A stretch of DNA of 60,275 nt from Bacteroidales bacterium (GCA_027064095.1 JAMOQI010000004.1:1-60275); one strand, 5' to 3'; positions 50,772-59,653 are shown, numbered from the stretch's first letter. The notes: generated by a model from the letters alone, not told the origin. A program made the numbers and translations.

Positions 50772-52667
50772 TTAATTCAATTGATACTCTTCAATAATTT
50801 CTAAAGTATCAGGATTCATTACTTTAATAAATATCTTTTCACCTTGCACATGAAAAATAACTAAGGCAAACTGTGCTGAAAACTTATTTAAATCTTCCGA
50901 CCAAGGCATTTTCTCTTCAGCATAGTAAGGAGCACCTGCTGCACCATCAACAATTTGCACAAATGGCCGCGATAATTTTAATCTTTTTCCTTTCCAATCC
51001 TTACTATAAATTTCTGAATTTTCATTTATTGTAAGACGCGTATAATTATGCTCATCACCGGTAAGCAAAACCCTAAATTTCTTTGATTTATTTACTAATA
51101 AATCCAAAAACTCATCACGGCGTTCAATTATTCCTTTTTCAACAGCTTTTCCTCCTATATAAGGGCGGACATCATTATTTCCATTATACCACATATCATT
51201 CTTAGCGTGGCCACCATTAGGAAACGCCGGTGTATGTATAGAAACGAAAATATGCTCAATATTTTTATCAGCTTCAAACTTAGAAATTTGCTTTTTAAGC
51301 CATTCCATTTGCTGATCCATAATATAGCCATGTACATTCCCTCCTATTTGAGGAATAAGCTTTACAGATGGAGTGTACCAATAATTTGAGTTCATAACTA
51401 TCATGGCAAGATTTCCATATTTATATGAATAAACTGTGTTTTTATACTCAGGGAAATTCATATTCTTTTTGTCTAAATCGTATGAAGCACCATCTTCGCT
51501 AATAAGATCATCATTTTCATTTTCAAAAAACTCACTAAAAACAGATTCAGCCGACTGCTCGTCGAAAGGAAAATTATCAACAGAGTAATACTTCTCCCTA
51601 TCACCATATACTTTTAAAAAAGCCTCATGATTTCCCATACCAACATTAAGCGGAGTGCTATGAAAATATGGCGACATTGTTTTTAACCAATTCATGTACT
51701 CAAATCTCATCTGCTCAATATCAGACTTATATCCATTAATCATATCGCCGGTAAATTGAAAGAAATCTACATTTTCATATGTTAACAATGCTGCCATTTT
51801 ACGCATAATATATGCATTATGACCATTGGCCTGACTTTCTCCAAATTGAGTTCCTCCGCGACTATCACTAGCAAAAGCAAATGTAAAATCTGAATTTACA
51901 CCAGCTTTAGGAGCAGTTTTAATATGGCTAATAAGTTTATCAATGCCCAAATCAATTCTATATTCATAATCTCTATTTGCCTCTAAACCAGCAATATGAA
52001 AAATATGCTTTTTTGTATTCTCTGAAATATACTCCTTATTATTTATTACAAGCTTAGTCTTTACAGCAGTATTCGTCCAAAAAGTCATTGTTAAACTATT
52101 TTCACCCAATGATGATACAAAAGGACCGGCAGTAATACCAGGTTCAACAACAAAACCATTATCATTAACACTAAAAACAATTCGTTTATTTGTAATAATA
52201 TTGTTCTTTTCATCAAGAATCCTATATCGTAATACACCATATTTATTTTCTTCCCAATTATTTAAATCGTATTTGCCAGCCAAAGTATGCTTTATTTTAA
52301 GCAAAGCTTCTCCTTTGACAATCTCAATTGGTTTTTTAAAGAAAACAGCGTGAAGATGCTCCATTTTCTCATAAGGATATAAACCATATATAACAGTTCC
52401 TTCAAAATTCTTCTTAAATTTCAATAGTATTCCATCCGGATTTCCATATTCTATTTCTTCGAAATCTGTAAACCTCCATTTTGCTTTTTCATGATTTTCA
52501 TAGTTTTTATTTCCTTCTTTATCAATAAAATAATTCCCCTTTTCAGAGGAAAAAACATTATGATAAACACTAGGAATTTTATCAAAACTCTTATTTAAAG
52601 CAACAAAAGAAATCATTGCTGAGGCAATAAATATTGCTATAACTTTTAATCCATTATTTCTATTCAT
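50772..52667 (-). CDS. purple acid phosphatase-like metallophosphoesterase
   Basis: This 631-residue exported protein has an N-terminal hydrophobic anchor or signal (VIAIFIASAMISFVALN), a fibronectin-like domain as in purple acid phosphatases (about 170-260), and a calcineurin-type metallophosphoesterase core with the metal motifs FASDSRGG (in place of DxH), FTGDMIN, VGMGNHEAF, VSIHTPAF and LLTGDEHNYTR. The first motif has Asp-x-Arg instead of Asp-x-His. It probably cleaves phosphate esters in the periplasm. The promoter word TACTTTTG lies 25 bases upstream. Confidence 0.83.
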   Translation of the reverse strand: MNRNNGLKVIAIFIASAMISFVALNKSFDKIPSVYHNVFSSEKGNYFIDKEGNKNYENHEKAKWRFTDFEEIEYGNPDGILLKFKKNFEGTVIYGLYPYEKMEHLHAVFFKKPIEIVKGEALLKIKHTLAGKYDLNNWEENKYGVLRYRILDEKNNIITNKRIVFSVNDNGFVVEPGITAGPFVSSLGENSLTMTFWTNTAVKTKLVINNKEYISENTKKHIFHIAGLEANRDYEYRIDLGIDKLISHIKTAPKAGVNSDFTFAFASDSRGGTQFGESQANGHNAYIMRKMAALLTYENVDFFQFTGDMINGYKSDIEQMRFEYMNWLKTMSPYFHSTPLNVGMGNHEAFLKVYGDREKYYSVDNFPFDEQSAESVFSEFFENENDDLISEDGASYDLDKKNMNFPEYKNTVYSYKYGNLAMIVMNSNYWYTPSVKLIPQIGGNVHGYIMDQQMEWLKKQISKFEADKNIEHIFVSIHTPAFPNGGHAKNDMWYNGNNDVRPYIGGKAVEKGIIERRDEFLDLLVNKSKKFRVLLTGDEHNYTRLTINENSEIYSKDWKGKRLKLSRPFVQIVDGAAGAPYYAEEKMPWSEDLNKFSAQFALVIFHVQGEKIFIKVMNPDTLEIIEEYQLN

Positions 52668-52691
52668 GATATTGATTTAAAAATTAAGGTA

Positions 52692-52699
52692 CAAAAGTA
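52692..52699 (-). promoter_or_regulatory. -7 promoter element of the phosphatase gene
   Basis: The minus strand reads TACTTTTG (TAnnTTTG), giving a leader of about 17 bases. Confidence 0.5.
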
Positions 52700-52757
52700 T
52701 AAATATTATTAACCTAAACTCGACATAAACTTACTGTAAGTGAAATCTTATATCGAA

Positions 52758-52814
52758 CTGAAGTTATTAGTTTTACTTAAACATCAGGATTATTTGTGAA
52801 TAATCCGGGTTAAA
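52758..52814 (+). repeat. right-end fragment of the MITE-like family
   Basis: GAAGTTATTAGTTTTACTTA, then CATCAGGATTATTTGTGAAT and AATCCGGGTTAA. This is the clearest copy of the right terminal repeat, whose reverse complement (TTAACCCGGATTATTCACA) mirrors the left end of the element at 59722. Confidence 0.7.
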
Positions 52815-52840
52815 ACTTAAATAGTAAATAGCACAAAAAA

Positions 52841-52866
52841 AATAGCGGCACATAAGCGCCACTATT
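52841..52866 (-). terminator. metK terminator
   Basis: AATAG-c-GGC (52841-52849) pairs with GCC-a-CTATT (52858-52866). On the minus strand a T-run follows. It lies 24 bases after the metK stop codon. Confidence 0.65.
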
Positions 52867-52889
52867 CTGATCTTTATCATTTTCAGTAA

Positions 52890-54143
52890 TTATAAACCGA
52901 AAGCCTCTTTTACTTTATCAACATAATCTAATTTCTCCCAAGTAAAAAGTTCCACCTCTACAACTTTATTTTCAAAATATTCAGAATGAAATTCTTTTGT
53001 AACGGTACGAGGGGTTCTACCCATATGTCCATAAGATGCAGATTCAGCATAAATAGGATTACGTAATTTTAATCTATCTTCAATAGCTGCAGGTCTTAAA
53101 TCAAACACAGTATCAATCTTATTAGCAATTTCAACATCGCTCATATCAACTTTAGCTGTACCAAAAGTTTCAACAAAGACTCCCATTGGACGTGCCACTC
53201 CAATAGCGTAAGAAACTTGTACAAGAATTTCATCAGCAACACCGGCAGCAACAAGGTTTTTAGCAATATGTCGAGAAGCATAGGCAGCTGAACGGTCAAC
53301 TTTAGAAGGGTCTTTCCCTGAGAAAGCACCACCACCGTGAGCTCCTTTTCCTCCGTAAGTATCTACAATAATTTTACGACCTGTAAGTCCTGTATCGCCA
53401 TGAGGTCCACCAATCACAAACTTACCTGTCGGATTTACATGATAAATAATATTATCAGTAAACATTAACTGTATTTCCGGAGATAATTGTGCCTTTACTC
53501 TTGGTACTAGTATATTTATAACATCATCCTTAATTTTGGCAAGCATAGGCTCATCATCGTCAAAATCATCATGTTGTGTAGAAACCACAATAGTATTGAT
53601 AGATTTAGGTCTTCCGTCATCACCATATTCAATAGTTACCTGAGATTTTGAATCAGGACGAAGATATGTCATTTCTTTACCTTCGCGTCTAATTTTGGCA
53701 AGCTCATAAACAAGTAAATGAGAAAGCTCTAAAGACAAAGGCATAAAGTTTTCAGTTTCGTTACATGCATAACCAAACATCATCCCTTGATCTCCCGCAC
53801 CTTGATCATACTTATCTTCTCTTTCAACACCTTGGCGAATGTCTCCTGACTGTTCATGTATAGCCGAAAGCACTCCGCATGAATTACCATCAAACATATA
53901 TTCGCTCTTAGTATATCCAATTTTATTGATAACTTCACGTGTTACAGTTTGAACGTCAACATAGGTATTGGAATGAACCTCTCCTGCTAAAACTACTTGA
54001 CCTGTTGTCACTAATGTTTCTACAGCAACTTTTGAATTAGAGTCAAAAGCTAAAAAATTATCCAGAATAGCATCTGAAATTTGATCCGAAACTTTATCTG
54101 GGTGTCCTTCTGACACAGACTCAGATGTAAATAAATATCCCAT
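52890..54143 (-). CDS. metK: S-adenosylmethionine synthetase
   Basis: This 417-residue enzyme makes SAM from methionine and ATP. Motifs are [20 protein letters not shown] at the N-terminus, [12 protein letters not shown] (ATP binding), [21 protein letters not shown] and [20 protein letters not shown]. Its length is slightly above the bacterial average (about 385-395). It is a single-gene transcript with a leader of more than 200 bases; a SAM-II-like aptamer is at the 5' end and a 10-bp hairpin lies just before the start codon. Confidence 0.95.
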   Translation of the reverse strand: MGYLFTSESVSEGHPDKVSDQISDAILDNFLAFDSNSKVAVETLVTTGQVVLAGEVHSNTYVDVQTVTREVINKIGYTKSEYMFDGNSCGVLSAIHEQSGDIRQGVEREDKYDQGAGDQGMMFGYACNETENFMPLSLELSHLLVYELAKIRREGKEMTYLRPDSKSQVTIEYGDDGRPKSINTIVVSTQHDDFDDDEPMLAKIKDDVINILVPRVKAQLSPEIQLMFTDNIIYHVNPTGKFVIGGPHGDTGLTGRKIIVDTYGGKGAHGGGAFSGKDPSKVDRSAAYASRHIAKNLVAAGVADEILVQVSYAIGVARPMGVFVETFGTAKVDMSDVEIANKIDTVFDLRPAAIEDRLKLRNPIYAESASYGHMGRTPRTVTKEFHSEYFENKVVEVELFTWEKLDYVDKVKEAFGL

Positions 54144-54160
54144 AGTTATTGATTTATTAA

Positions 54161-54192
54161 ATTAAAGTCTAATGGAATTACGAGACTTTAAT
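54161..54192 (-). promoter_or_regulatory. 10-bp hairpin just upstream of the metK start codon
   Basis: ATTAAAGTCT (54161-54170) and AGACTTTAAT (54183-54192) form a perfect 10-bp stem with a 12-base loop, ending 17 bases before the ATG. It could hide or present the ribosome-binding region. It lacks a proper T-tract, so it is a poor terminator. Confidence 0.5.
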
Positions 54193-54300
54193 ACGTTAAT
54201 ATTTAGTATCATTTTATACAAAAAAACAAAAAAACGAAAAGCGTTAATTCGAAATTTGTACATTTTATAAAGTAAGAAAAACGGGATTGCTTTTAATTAA

Positions 54301-54360
54301 GGATTATTGTTTTAGCATTTTTTCCTGTGGTTGCAAGCAATCAAATTTATCCACTTCAGA
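54301..54360 (-). promoter_or_regulatory. candidate SAM-II-like riboswitch of metK
   Basis: On the minus strand the predicted transcript starts at or near GAAGTGG and continues to TTGATTGCTTGCAACCACAG and AAAAAATGCTAAAAC, ending in AATCC. The pieces fit the SAM-II aptamer as I know it: a first stem (GTGG with CCAC), a loop with UUGCAA, an A-rich third loop with GCUAAAA, and a 3' segment (AAUC) that can pair back into the first loop (GAUU) to make the pseudoknot. Its gene makes SAM. About 155 bases separate it from the ATG, longer than usual. Covariance search was not possible. Confidence 0.6.
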
Positions 54361-54363
54361 CCA

Positions 54364-54371
54364 CAAAAGTA
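54364..54371 (-). promoter_or_regulatory. -7 promoter element of metK
   Basis: The minus strand reads TACTTTTG (TAnnTTTG). Transcription from about 54357 starts directly at the riboswitch candidate and gives a leader of about 214 bases. Confidence 0.55.
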
Positions 54372-54567
54372 AATAAAACACTCTTTGATAAAATTTTTTT
54401 ATGTAATTTTTATACTATTTAGAACAACTGACATGCTGTCATAATTTCTTATAATTGAGATTCAAGACTTTACATAAAATCAAATTTATTTATATGACAA
54501 ATATAATTTTTTCAGCATTGGCATAATTTTTATAAATATTCGATGTTAATTCAAATTATTTATTTTT

Positions 54568-55155
54568 ATGGAGATTATTAATATTGAATCGAAGCAAGAT
54601 TTTGAAAACAGAATAGCAAATCAAGAAAAAGCTTGGTGTCTGATTTATAAAAAAGGCAGTAAACAAAGCGATTGTGCTGTTAATAATTTAAATAAAGCGA
54701 TAAAGAAAAAAGACAAACTAATAGTATTAGGTGTTAATGTTGCAGAAGTAAAAGATATTCATAAGGGATACGGAATAAATACAGCTCCTAGTTTGTTGGA
54801 ATTTGAAAATTCACAATTTAAGAATTTGGTAAAAGGATGTCAAAACGAAGATTTTTATAAAAACCTAATAGAAGAAAGTCTTTACAGAGCAGAAATGAGT
54901 AAGAATGACAAACCTCAGAAGAGAGTAACCGTTTATTCTACTCCGACATGCTCGTGGTGCAATACATTAAAAAGTCATCTCCGTATTCATAAAATTAAAT
55001 ATACCGATATTGATGTATCAAAAGACCAGGCAGCGGCACAGGCAATGGTACAAAGAAGCGGACAGCAGGGAGTACCACAAACCGATATCAATGGCGAAAT
55101 GATAATAGGATTTGATAAGAAAAGAATAAATGAGCTTTTAGAAATTAAAGGCTAA
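54568..55155 (+). CDS. thioredoxin-fold / glutaredoxin fusion protein
   Basis: This 195-residue cytoplasmic protein has two thioredoxin-fold domains. Residues about 1-105 are thioredoxin-like (KQDFENRIANQEKAWCLIYKKG, cis-Pro segment GINTAPSLLEF) but have no CxxC; a lone Cys lies in KQSDCAV. Residues about 115-195 are a glutaredoxin with active site TPTCSWCNTLK (CxxC), the cis-Pro segment GVPQTDING and GFDKKRINELL. The glutaredoxin half should be active. It lies 45 bases before the GroES-like gene. Confidence 0.85.
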   Translation: MEIINIESKQDFENRIANQEKAWCLIYKKGSKQSDCAVNNLNKAIKKKDKLIVLGVNVAEVKDIHKGYGINTAPSLLEFENSQFKNLVKGCQNEDFYKNLIEESLYRAEMSKNDKPQKRVTVYSTPTCSWCNTLKSHLRIHKIKYTDIDVSKDQAAAQAMVQRSGQQGVPQTDINGEMIIGFDKKRINELLEIKG

Positions 55156-55200
55156 AGTTCAAAAACAATAATACAATAAATAACAAATAAACATATAGTC

Positions 55201-55488
55201 ATGAACGAATTGCAACCAGTAAATCAGAATGTACTTTTAGACATAACAGAAGAAGAAAAAGTACAAACAACAGCTAGTGGAATTATCATTCCTGAATCAG
55301 CAAAAACAAAAAAGAACATAGCAAAAGTAATTGCTATGAGTTCAATTGAAAATTCAGAGGTTGCTGTAGGCGATACAGTTCTCTATAAAGAATTTTCGGG
55401 AACGGAGACAGAATTTGAAGGAAAGAAATACCTTCTACTTCCATATGCTGATATTTTAGCAAAAGTTGTAGAAACAGACGAGATATAA
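55201..55488 (+). CDS. GroES-like co-chaperonin without adjacent groEL
   Basis: This 95-residue chaperonin-10 protein has LQPVNQNVLLDITEEEKVQTTASGIIIPESAKTKKNIAKVIAM (mobile loop with TASGIIIPE) and VGDTVLYKEFSGTETEFEGKKYLLLPYADILAKV. All features of GroES are present, but no groEL follows and the terminator at 55512 ends the transcript. It lies after the thioredoxin-glutaredoxin gene, so the pair may serve redox or stress folding. It may be a second GroES next to a normal groESL elsewhere. Confidence 0.88.
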   Translation: MNELQPVNQNVLLDITEEEKVQTTASGIIIPESAKTKKNIAKVIAMSSIENSEVAVGDTVLYKEFSGTETEFEGKKYLLLPYADILAKVVETDEI

Positions 55489-55511
55489 TCATATTGTCTG
55501 CAAAAAAGGAT

Positions 55512-55560
55512 AAATGCTGTGTAAATTGCTAAAAACATAAAGCATTTGCACAGCATTTTC
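55512..55560 (+). terminator. terminator after the GroES-like gene
   Basis: AAATGCTGTG (55512-55521) pairs perfectly with CACAGCATTT (55549-55558), followed by TTC. The loop is 27 bases long. It lies 24 bases after the stop codon. Confidence 0.65.
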
Positions 55561-55692
55561 ATAATAAACTTATGGTATAGCAAACAGCTAAAATAACAAT
55601 TTCAAAGGGCAATTATCCTATCGAATTATATTTCAATAATATAAGTAAAGAAATTCAAACGAAAAATCTTTATGTTTTTTTTTAAAAAAATG

Positions 55693-55723
55693 TTGGTAGA
55701 TAGCAAAATAGTTTCTATTTTTG
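55693..55723 (+). promoter_or_regulatory. promoter of the rpmG operon
   Basis: TTG (55693-55695) and TATTTTTG (55716-55723), 20 bases apart, match the Bacteroidota -33/-7 pattern. Transcription would start near 55730, about 22 bases before rpmG. Confidence 0.6.
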
Positions 55724-55751
55724 CAGCCCTAAAATTATAAGTAGATTTACG

Positions 55752-55940
55752 ATGGCTAAGAAAAGTAAAGAAGCAAGAGTTCAAGTGATACTTGAATGTA
55801 CAGAACATAAGGAAAGTGGTATGCCAGGCACATCACGTTATATCACTACAAAGAACAGAAAAAATACTCCGGATCGTCTGGAATTAAAGAAGTATAACCC
55901 GATTTTAAAGCGTATGACTATTCATCGCGAAATCAAATAA
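55752..55940 (+). CDS. rpmG: 50S ribosomal protein L33
   Basis: This 62-residue protein matches bacterial L33 throughout ([47 protein letters not shown]). Only one Cys is present, so it is the zinc-free type. It begins the rpmG-DUF4295-ftsY cluster typical of Bacteroidota; rpmB, which often precedes rpmG, is not directly upstream. Confidence 0.95.
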   Translation: MAKKSKEARVQVILECTEHKESGMPGTSRYITTKNRKNTPDRLELKKYNPILKRMTIHREIK

Positions 55941-55950
55941 ATATTGAATT

Positions 55951-56103
55951 ATGGCTAAGAAAGTAGTTGCGAGTTTACAAACAGCAGGTAAAAGTTATTC
56001 AAAAGTGATTCGCATGGTTAAATCAGAGAAAACCGGCGCATACGCTTTTAAAGAGGAAGTCGTTCCTAATGATAAAGTTAAAGGAATTTTAGCTAAGAAA
56101 TAA
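55951..56103 (+). CDS. DUF4295 small basic protein, probably ribosome-associated
   Basis: This 50-residue basic protein (MAKKVVASLQTAGKSYSKVI, then RMVKSEKTGAYAFKEEVV, ending GILAKK) matches DUF4295, a family found after rpmG in Bacteroidota. The start is the ATG 10 bases after the rpmG stop. It has high Lys/Arg content and no membrane segment; an RNA- or ribosome-binding role is likely from size and position. A strong terminator follows 23 bases later. Confidence 0.88.
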   Translation: MAKKVVASLQTAGKSYSKVIRMVKSEKTGAYAFKEEVVPNDKVKGILAKK

Positions 56104-56126
56104 TCAAGGGACTTGTAAGAAATTAT

Positions 56127-56163
56127 AAGCTTTTTTCGATATATCGGAAGAAGCTTTTTTTTT
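56127..56163 (+). terminator. rho-independent terminator of the rpmG-DUF4295 unit
   Basis: AAGCTTTTTTCGATAT pairs with ATATCGGAAGAAGCTT, using two G-U wobbles, and is followed by a T-run (56155-56163). It should separate the ribosomal pair from ftsY at least partly. Confidence 0.75.
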
Positions 56164-56209
56164 AGTATAAGTATATCAAAAACTACTATTTTAGCAAAAA
56201 TTTTATAAG

Positions 56210-57160
56210 ATGGGTATATTTGACATATTTTCGAAAGATAAAAAACAAAAACTTGATCAAGGTTTAGAGAAAACTAAAACAGGGATTTTTAGCAAGTTAA
56301 CAAAAGCTATTGCCGGTAAAACAACTGTTGACGATGAAGTTCTTGATGATTTGGAAGAAATCCTGGTTACTTCTGATGTTGGAGTTAATACAACTTTAAA
56401 AATTATTGAAAATATAGAAGCACGTGTTGCTAAAGATAAATATCTTGGTACTTCTGAGCTAAATAGAATACTAAAAGAAGAAATAGTTAACCTGCTTGAC
56501 AAGCATCATAACAACAACCTTATAGGTTTTGATTTTGAGAAAAGAGAAACGCCTTATGTAATTATGGTTGTCGGAGTTAATGGAGTAGGTAAAACGACAA
56601 CTATCGGAAAACTCGCACATCAATTTAAACAAGCCGGCAAAAAGGTGGTACTTGGTGCTGCTGATACATTTAGAGCAGCAGCTGTAGATCAGCTTATTAT
56701 CTGGTCAGAACGTGTAGGAGTACCTTGCATAAATCAAGGTATGAATGCCGACCCTGCTTCTGTGGCTTTTGACACATTGAAATCTGCTGTCAGTCAAGAT
56801 GCTGATGTAGTGTTAATTGACACTGCAGGAAGACTACATAATAAAGTAAACTTGATGAATGAGTTATCAAAAATAAAAAGGGTAATGCAGAAAATTATTC
56901 CTGACGCTCCTCATGAAATATTACTTGTTCTTGATGCTTCTACCGGACAAAATGCTGTGGAACAAGCTCGCCAATTCACTGCTGCAACAGAAGTAAATGC
57001 TTTGGCTTTGACCAAATTAGATGGAACCGCTAAAGGTGGAGTGGTTATAGGTATTTCTAATGAATTTGAAATTCCCGTGAAATACATAGGTATAGGTGAA
57101 GGCATAGAAGACCTGCAATTATTTAATAGAGTTGAGTTTGTAAATTCTATCTTTGAATAA
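56210..57160 (+). CDS. ftsY: signal recognition particle receptor FtsY
   Basis: This 316-residue SRP GTPase has an N-terminal helical N domain, the P-loop GVNGVGKTTT (about 122-131), DTFRAAAVDQL, the switch DTAGR and the closing TKLDGTAKGG and YIGIGEGIEDL motifs of FtsY. The acidic A domain of E. coli FtsY is missing; the protein starts MGIFDIFSKDKKQK, as in other Bacteroidota. It docks SRP-bound ribosomes at the inner membrane. Confidence 0.95.
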   Translation: MGIFDIFSKDKKQKLDQGLEKTKTGIFSKLTKAIAGKTTVDDEVLDDLEEILVTSDVGVNTTLKIIENIEARVAKDKYLGTSELNRILKEEIVNLLDKHHNNNLIGFDFEKRETPYVIMVVGVNGVGKTTTIGKLAHQFKQAGKKVVLGAADTFRAAAVDQLIIWSERVGVPCINQGMNADPASVAFDTLKSAVSQDADVVLIDTAGRLHNKVNLMNELSKIKRVMQKIIPDAPHEILLVLDASTGQNAVEQARQFTAATEVNALALTKLDGTAKGGVVIGISNEFEIPVKYIGIGEGIEDLQLFNRVEFVNSIFE

Positions 57161-57601
57161 ATTATAGACTTCTTTTCATCCCTCTTTTTAATATTGATAA
57201 ATAATTATTCTTTACCAATTATCGGAGTATAATAAAGACAAATCATTCACCAAAATACATTCCGTAAATCACTAATTATAAAGATATTAGTATAATACCT
57301 ATAGTAAACTAATGACGCTAGTAAAAATTTAATGATTCAGGAATTATACAGAATTAATTATAAAACAAGTACCGATAAAAAATTTGGCACCGGTTATGAT
57401 AAAAGTTATTATTAAATATCACACATCTGCTGACATACGCAGGCAAAGGAATAAAAATTTTTTCATACTACTCATACTACCGATAAAACTATAAACATAT
57501 GAAACTAACATGACAATTTTTAATCGTAAATTGACCCACGAGGTCATGATTAAAATATTGTCTTAAGAGTTCCATATCACCAAAACAAACATTTTAAACA
57601 T
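57161..57601. other. gene-free region between ftsY and rimO
   Basis: No coding frame or RNA gene was recognised in the first 330 bases. The last 110 bases are the 103-bp hairpin repeat. No clear ftsY terminator was seen. Confidence 0.45.
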
Positions 57602-57607
57602 ATGAAA
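57493..57607 (+). repeat. 103-bp hairpin-bearing repeat, one copy before rimO
   Basis: A single unit bounded by AAACATATGAAA at 57493-57504 and 57596-57607, a spacing of 103 bases. The second boundary supplies the rimO start codon. The stem arms are 57512-57529 and 57544-57562, around a loop with TTGACCCACGAGG. It is nearly identical to the tandem copies before the SDR gene (13183-13404), in the same orientation relative to the gene. Confidence 0.85.
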
Positions 57608-58903
57608 ACAAATATAGAAAAGCGCAAAATAAATGTAATCACCATGGGATGCTCAAAGAATCTTGTTGATTCTGAGAAACTAATGGGACAGCTAAAGTAT
57701 AATAATCTGGAAGTTTCGCATGAATCTGACACTCAAGCTGATTATGTAGTAATAAACACATGTGGTTTTATCAAAGATGCAAAGGAAGAATCTATAGAAG
57801 CCATATTAAATCTACTAGATGCAAAAAAAGCAGGCTTAGTAAAGAAAGTTTACGTTATGGGTTGTTTATCTGAACGTTATCTTAATGATTTAAAATCTGA
57901 ATTTACTGATGCTGACGGAATTTACGGAGCACATAATCTTGAGGAAATAGTTAATGATATTGGAGCAGACTATAAAAAGGATCTAATTGGGGAACGCGTA
58001 ATTAGCACTCCTAGTCACTATGCTTATCTTAAAATTTCGGAAGGCTGCGACAGGACTTGTGCCTTTTGTGCAATACCCTTAATCCGTGGTAAACACATCT
58101 CTCTTTCAATGGAAGATATTATTACTGAAGCCGAAAAACTAAGTGCCAATGGAGTAAAAGAAATCATGCTTATAGCTCAGGATTTAACATATTACGGCCT
58201 TGATCTTTATGGCAAAAAAATGCTTGGCAAATTATTAGAAAAACTAAGTGAAGTAAAAGGAATTGAGTGGATAAGATTGCATTACACCTACCCTACTCAA
58301 TTCCCTGATGATGTACTGCAGTTAATGAAAGATAAGAGTAATATTTGTCATTATATGGATATTCCTCTTCAACATATCAACGACCGTATTCTAACATCAA
58401 TGAAACGTGGTCACACCGGAGCTACTACCAGAAATCTTCTTAAGAAATTTAGAGAATTTGTTGCTGATATTAATATTAGAACGACTTTGATAGTTGGTTA
58501 TCCCGGAGAAACAGAGGAGGAATTCCAAGAGTTACTTGATTTTGTAGCTGAAAGCAAATTTGATAGACTTGGAGCTTTTACATATTCTCCGGAAGAAAAT
58601 ACTTCTGCCTTTAAATTGGAAGATAATGTAAGTGAAGAGGTAAAAGTTGACCGACTCAACAGACTTATGGACCTTCAAACACAAATTTCGTTAGAGAAAA
58701 ACGAGTCGAGAATTGGAAATATTTATAAAGTAATTATCGACAGAAAAGAAGGTAATCAATATTTTGGACGGACAGAATATGACTCACCGGAAGTTGATAA
58801 TGAAGTAATTATCACTCCTGAAAGAGAATTGAAAATTGGCGAGTTTTATCAAGTCAAAATAGTTGGAGCAGATTCATTTGATTTAATAGGAGAATTAAGT
58901 TAG
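57602..58903 (+). CDS. rimO: ribosomal protein S12 methylthiotransferase RimO
   Basis: This 433-residue radical SAM enzyme adds a methylthio group to an Asp of ribosomal protein S12. Auxiliary-cluster cysteines are at 17 (MGCSKN), 54 (NTCGF) and 88 (MGCLSERY); the radical SAM motif EGCDRTCAFC is at 149, 153 and 156. The C-terminus is a TRAM domain (NIYKVIIDRKEGNQYFGRTEYDSPEVDNEV). RGHTGATTRNLLKKFRE fits RimO. The start lies at the end of the 103-bp repeat. Confidence 0.94.
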   Translation: MKTNIEKRKINVITMGCSKNLVDSEKLMGQLKYNNLEVSHESDTQADYVVINTCGFIKDAKEESIEAILNLLDAKKAGLVKKVYVMGCLSERYLNDLKSEFTDADGIYGAHNLEEIVNDIGADYKKDLIGERVISTPSHYAYLKISEGCDRTCAFCAIPLIRGKHISLSMEDIITEAEKLSANGVKEIMLIAQDLTYYGLDLYGKKMLGKLLEKLSEVKGIEWIRLHYTYPTQFPDDVLQLMKDKSNICHYMDIPLQHINDRILTSMKRGHTGATTRNLLKKFREFVADINIRTTLIVGYPGETEEEFQELLDFVAESKFDRLGAFTYSPEENTSAFKLEDNVSEEVKVDRLNRLMDLQTQISLEKNESRIGNIYKVIIDRKEGNQYFGRTEYDSPEVDNEVIITPERELKIGEFYQVKIVGADSFDLIGELS

Positions 58904-58939
58904 AAAATTCGTTTCTAAAATCATTATTATACAAATGCT

Positions 58940-59629
58940 CTATTTAGTGCTACCAGTTCTATATTCTCTTGCGCCAAAAATAGAACTCCCTATTCTAACA
59001 AGAGTACTGCCTTCTGTCACAGCAATTTGATAATCTCCTGACATTCCCATTGATATTTCTCTAAAGAAAATATCATTGAGAAAGAAATCATATTGTAAGT
59101 TCTGAAATATCGTTCTCAAATATTTAAATTCTTCCCTCACAAGGTCTGTATCAAAAGTGTTACTTGCCATACCCATTACACCGGTAATTCTAATATTTTT
59201 TAGTGTCTTGAATTCCTCTGAACTTAAAATATCATAAGCTTCTTTTGCCGATAGTCCATATTTGGTTTCTTCACTTGCGATATGAAATTGAAGCAAACAA
59301 GAGATAATTCTATCATTTTTCAGAGCTTGCTTATTAATCTCTTTCAATAGTTTTAAACTATCAACGGAGTGAATCAATTTCACAAAAGGGGCAATATATT
59401 TCACCTTATTTGTTTGCAAATGACCAATAAAATGCCAATGAATATTGTCAGGTAACGCCTCATGTTTCTCTTTCATTTCCATGGCTTTATTCTCACCAAA
59501 TATCCGCTGTCCTGCATCATAGGCTTCTTGAATTAAACTAATTGGCTTAGTTTTAGATACAGCTACTAATCTAACTTGCTCTGGTAGTTGCCCCTTAATA
59601 CTTGCAATTTTTTCTCCTACTGTATACAT
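58940..59629 (-). CDS. YggS/PLPBP-family pyridoxal phosphate protein
   Basis: This 229-residue cytoplasmic protein keeps PLP balanced. The PLP-binding Lys lies in VRLVAVSKTKPISLI (about residue 26); further family motifs are FGENKAMEMKEK, HWHFIGHLQTNKVKYI and GMSGDYQIAVTEGSTLVRIGSSIFGARE. Its length is normal. It is convergent with rimO with a 36-base gap and no clear hairpin. Its -7 element lies 25 bases upstream. Confidence 0.92.
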   Translation of the reverse strand: MYTVGEKIASIKGQLPEQVRLVAVSKTKPISLIQEAYDAGQRIFGENKAMEMKEKHEALPDNIHWHFIGHLQTNKVKYIAPFVKLIHSVDSLKLLKEINKQALKNDRIISCLLQFHIASEETKYGLSAKEAYDILSSEEFKTLKNIRITGVMGMASNTFDTDLVREEFKYLRTIFQNLQYDFFLNDIFFREISMGMSGDYQIAVTEGSTLVRIGSSIFGAREYRTGSTK

Positions 59630-59653
59630 ATTATCCTTTGATATTAATTAATG

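Noticed and set aside
57421-57465. Partial match to the hairpin sequence at 45101-45125 (ATCACACATC ... GCAAAGGA)
   Set aside because: Only two short blocks match with a different middle; too short to call a repeat.
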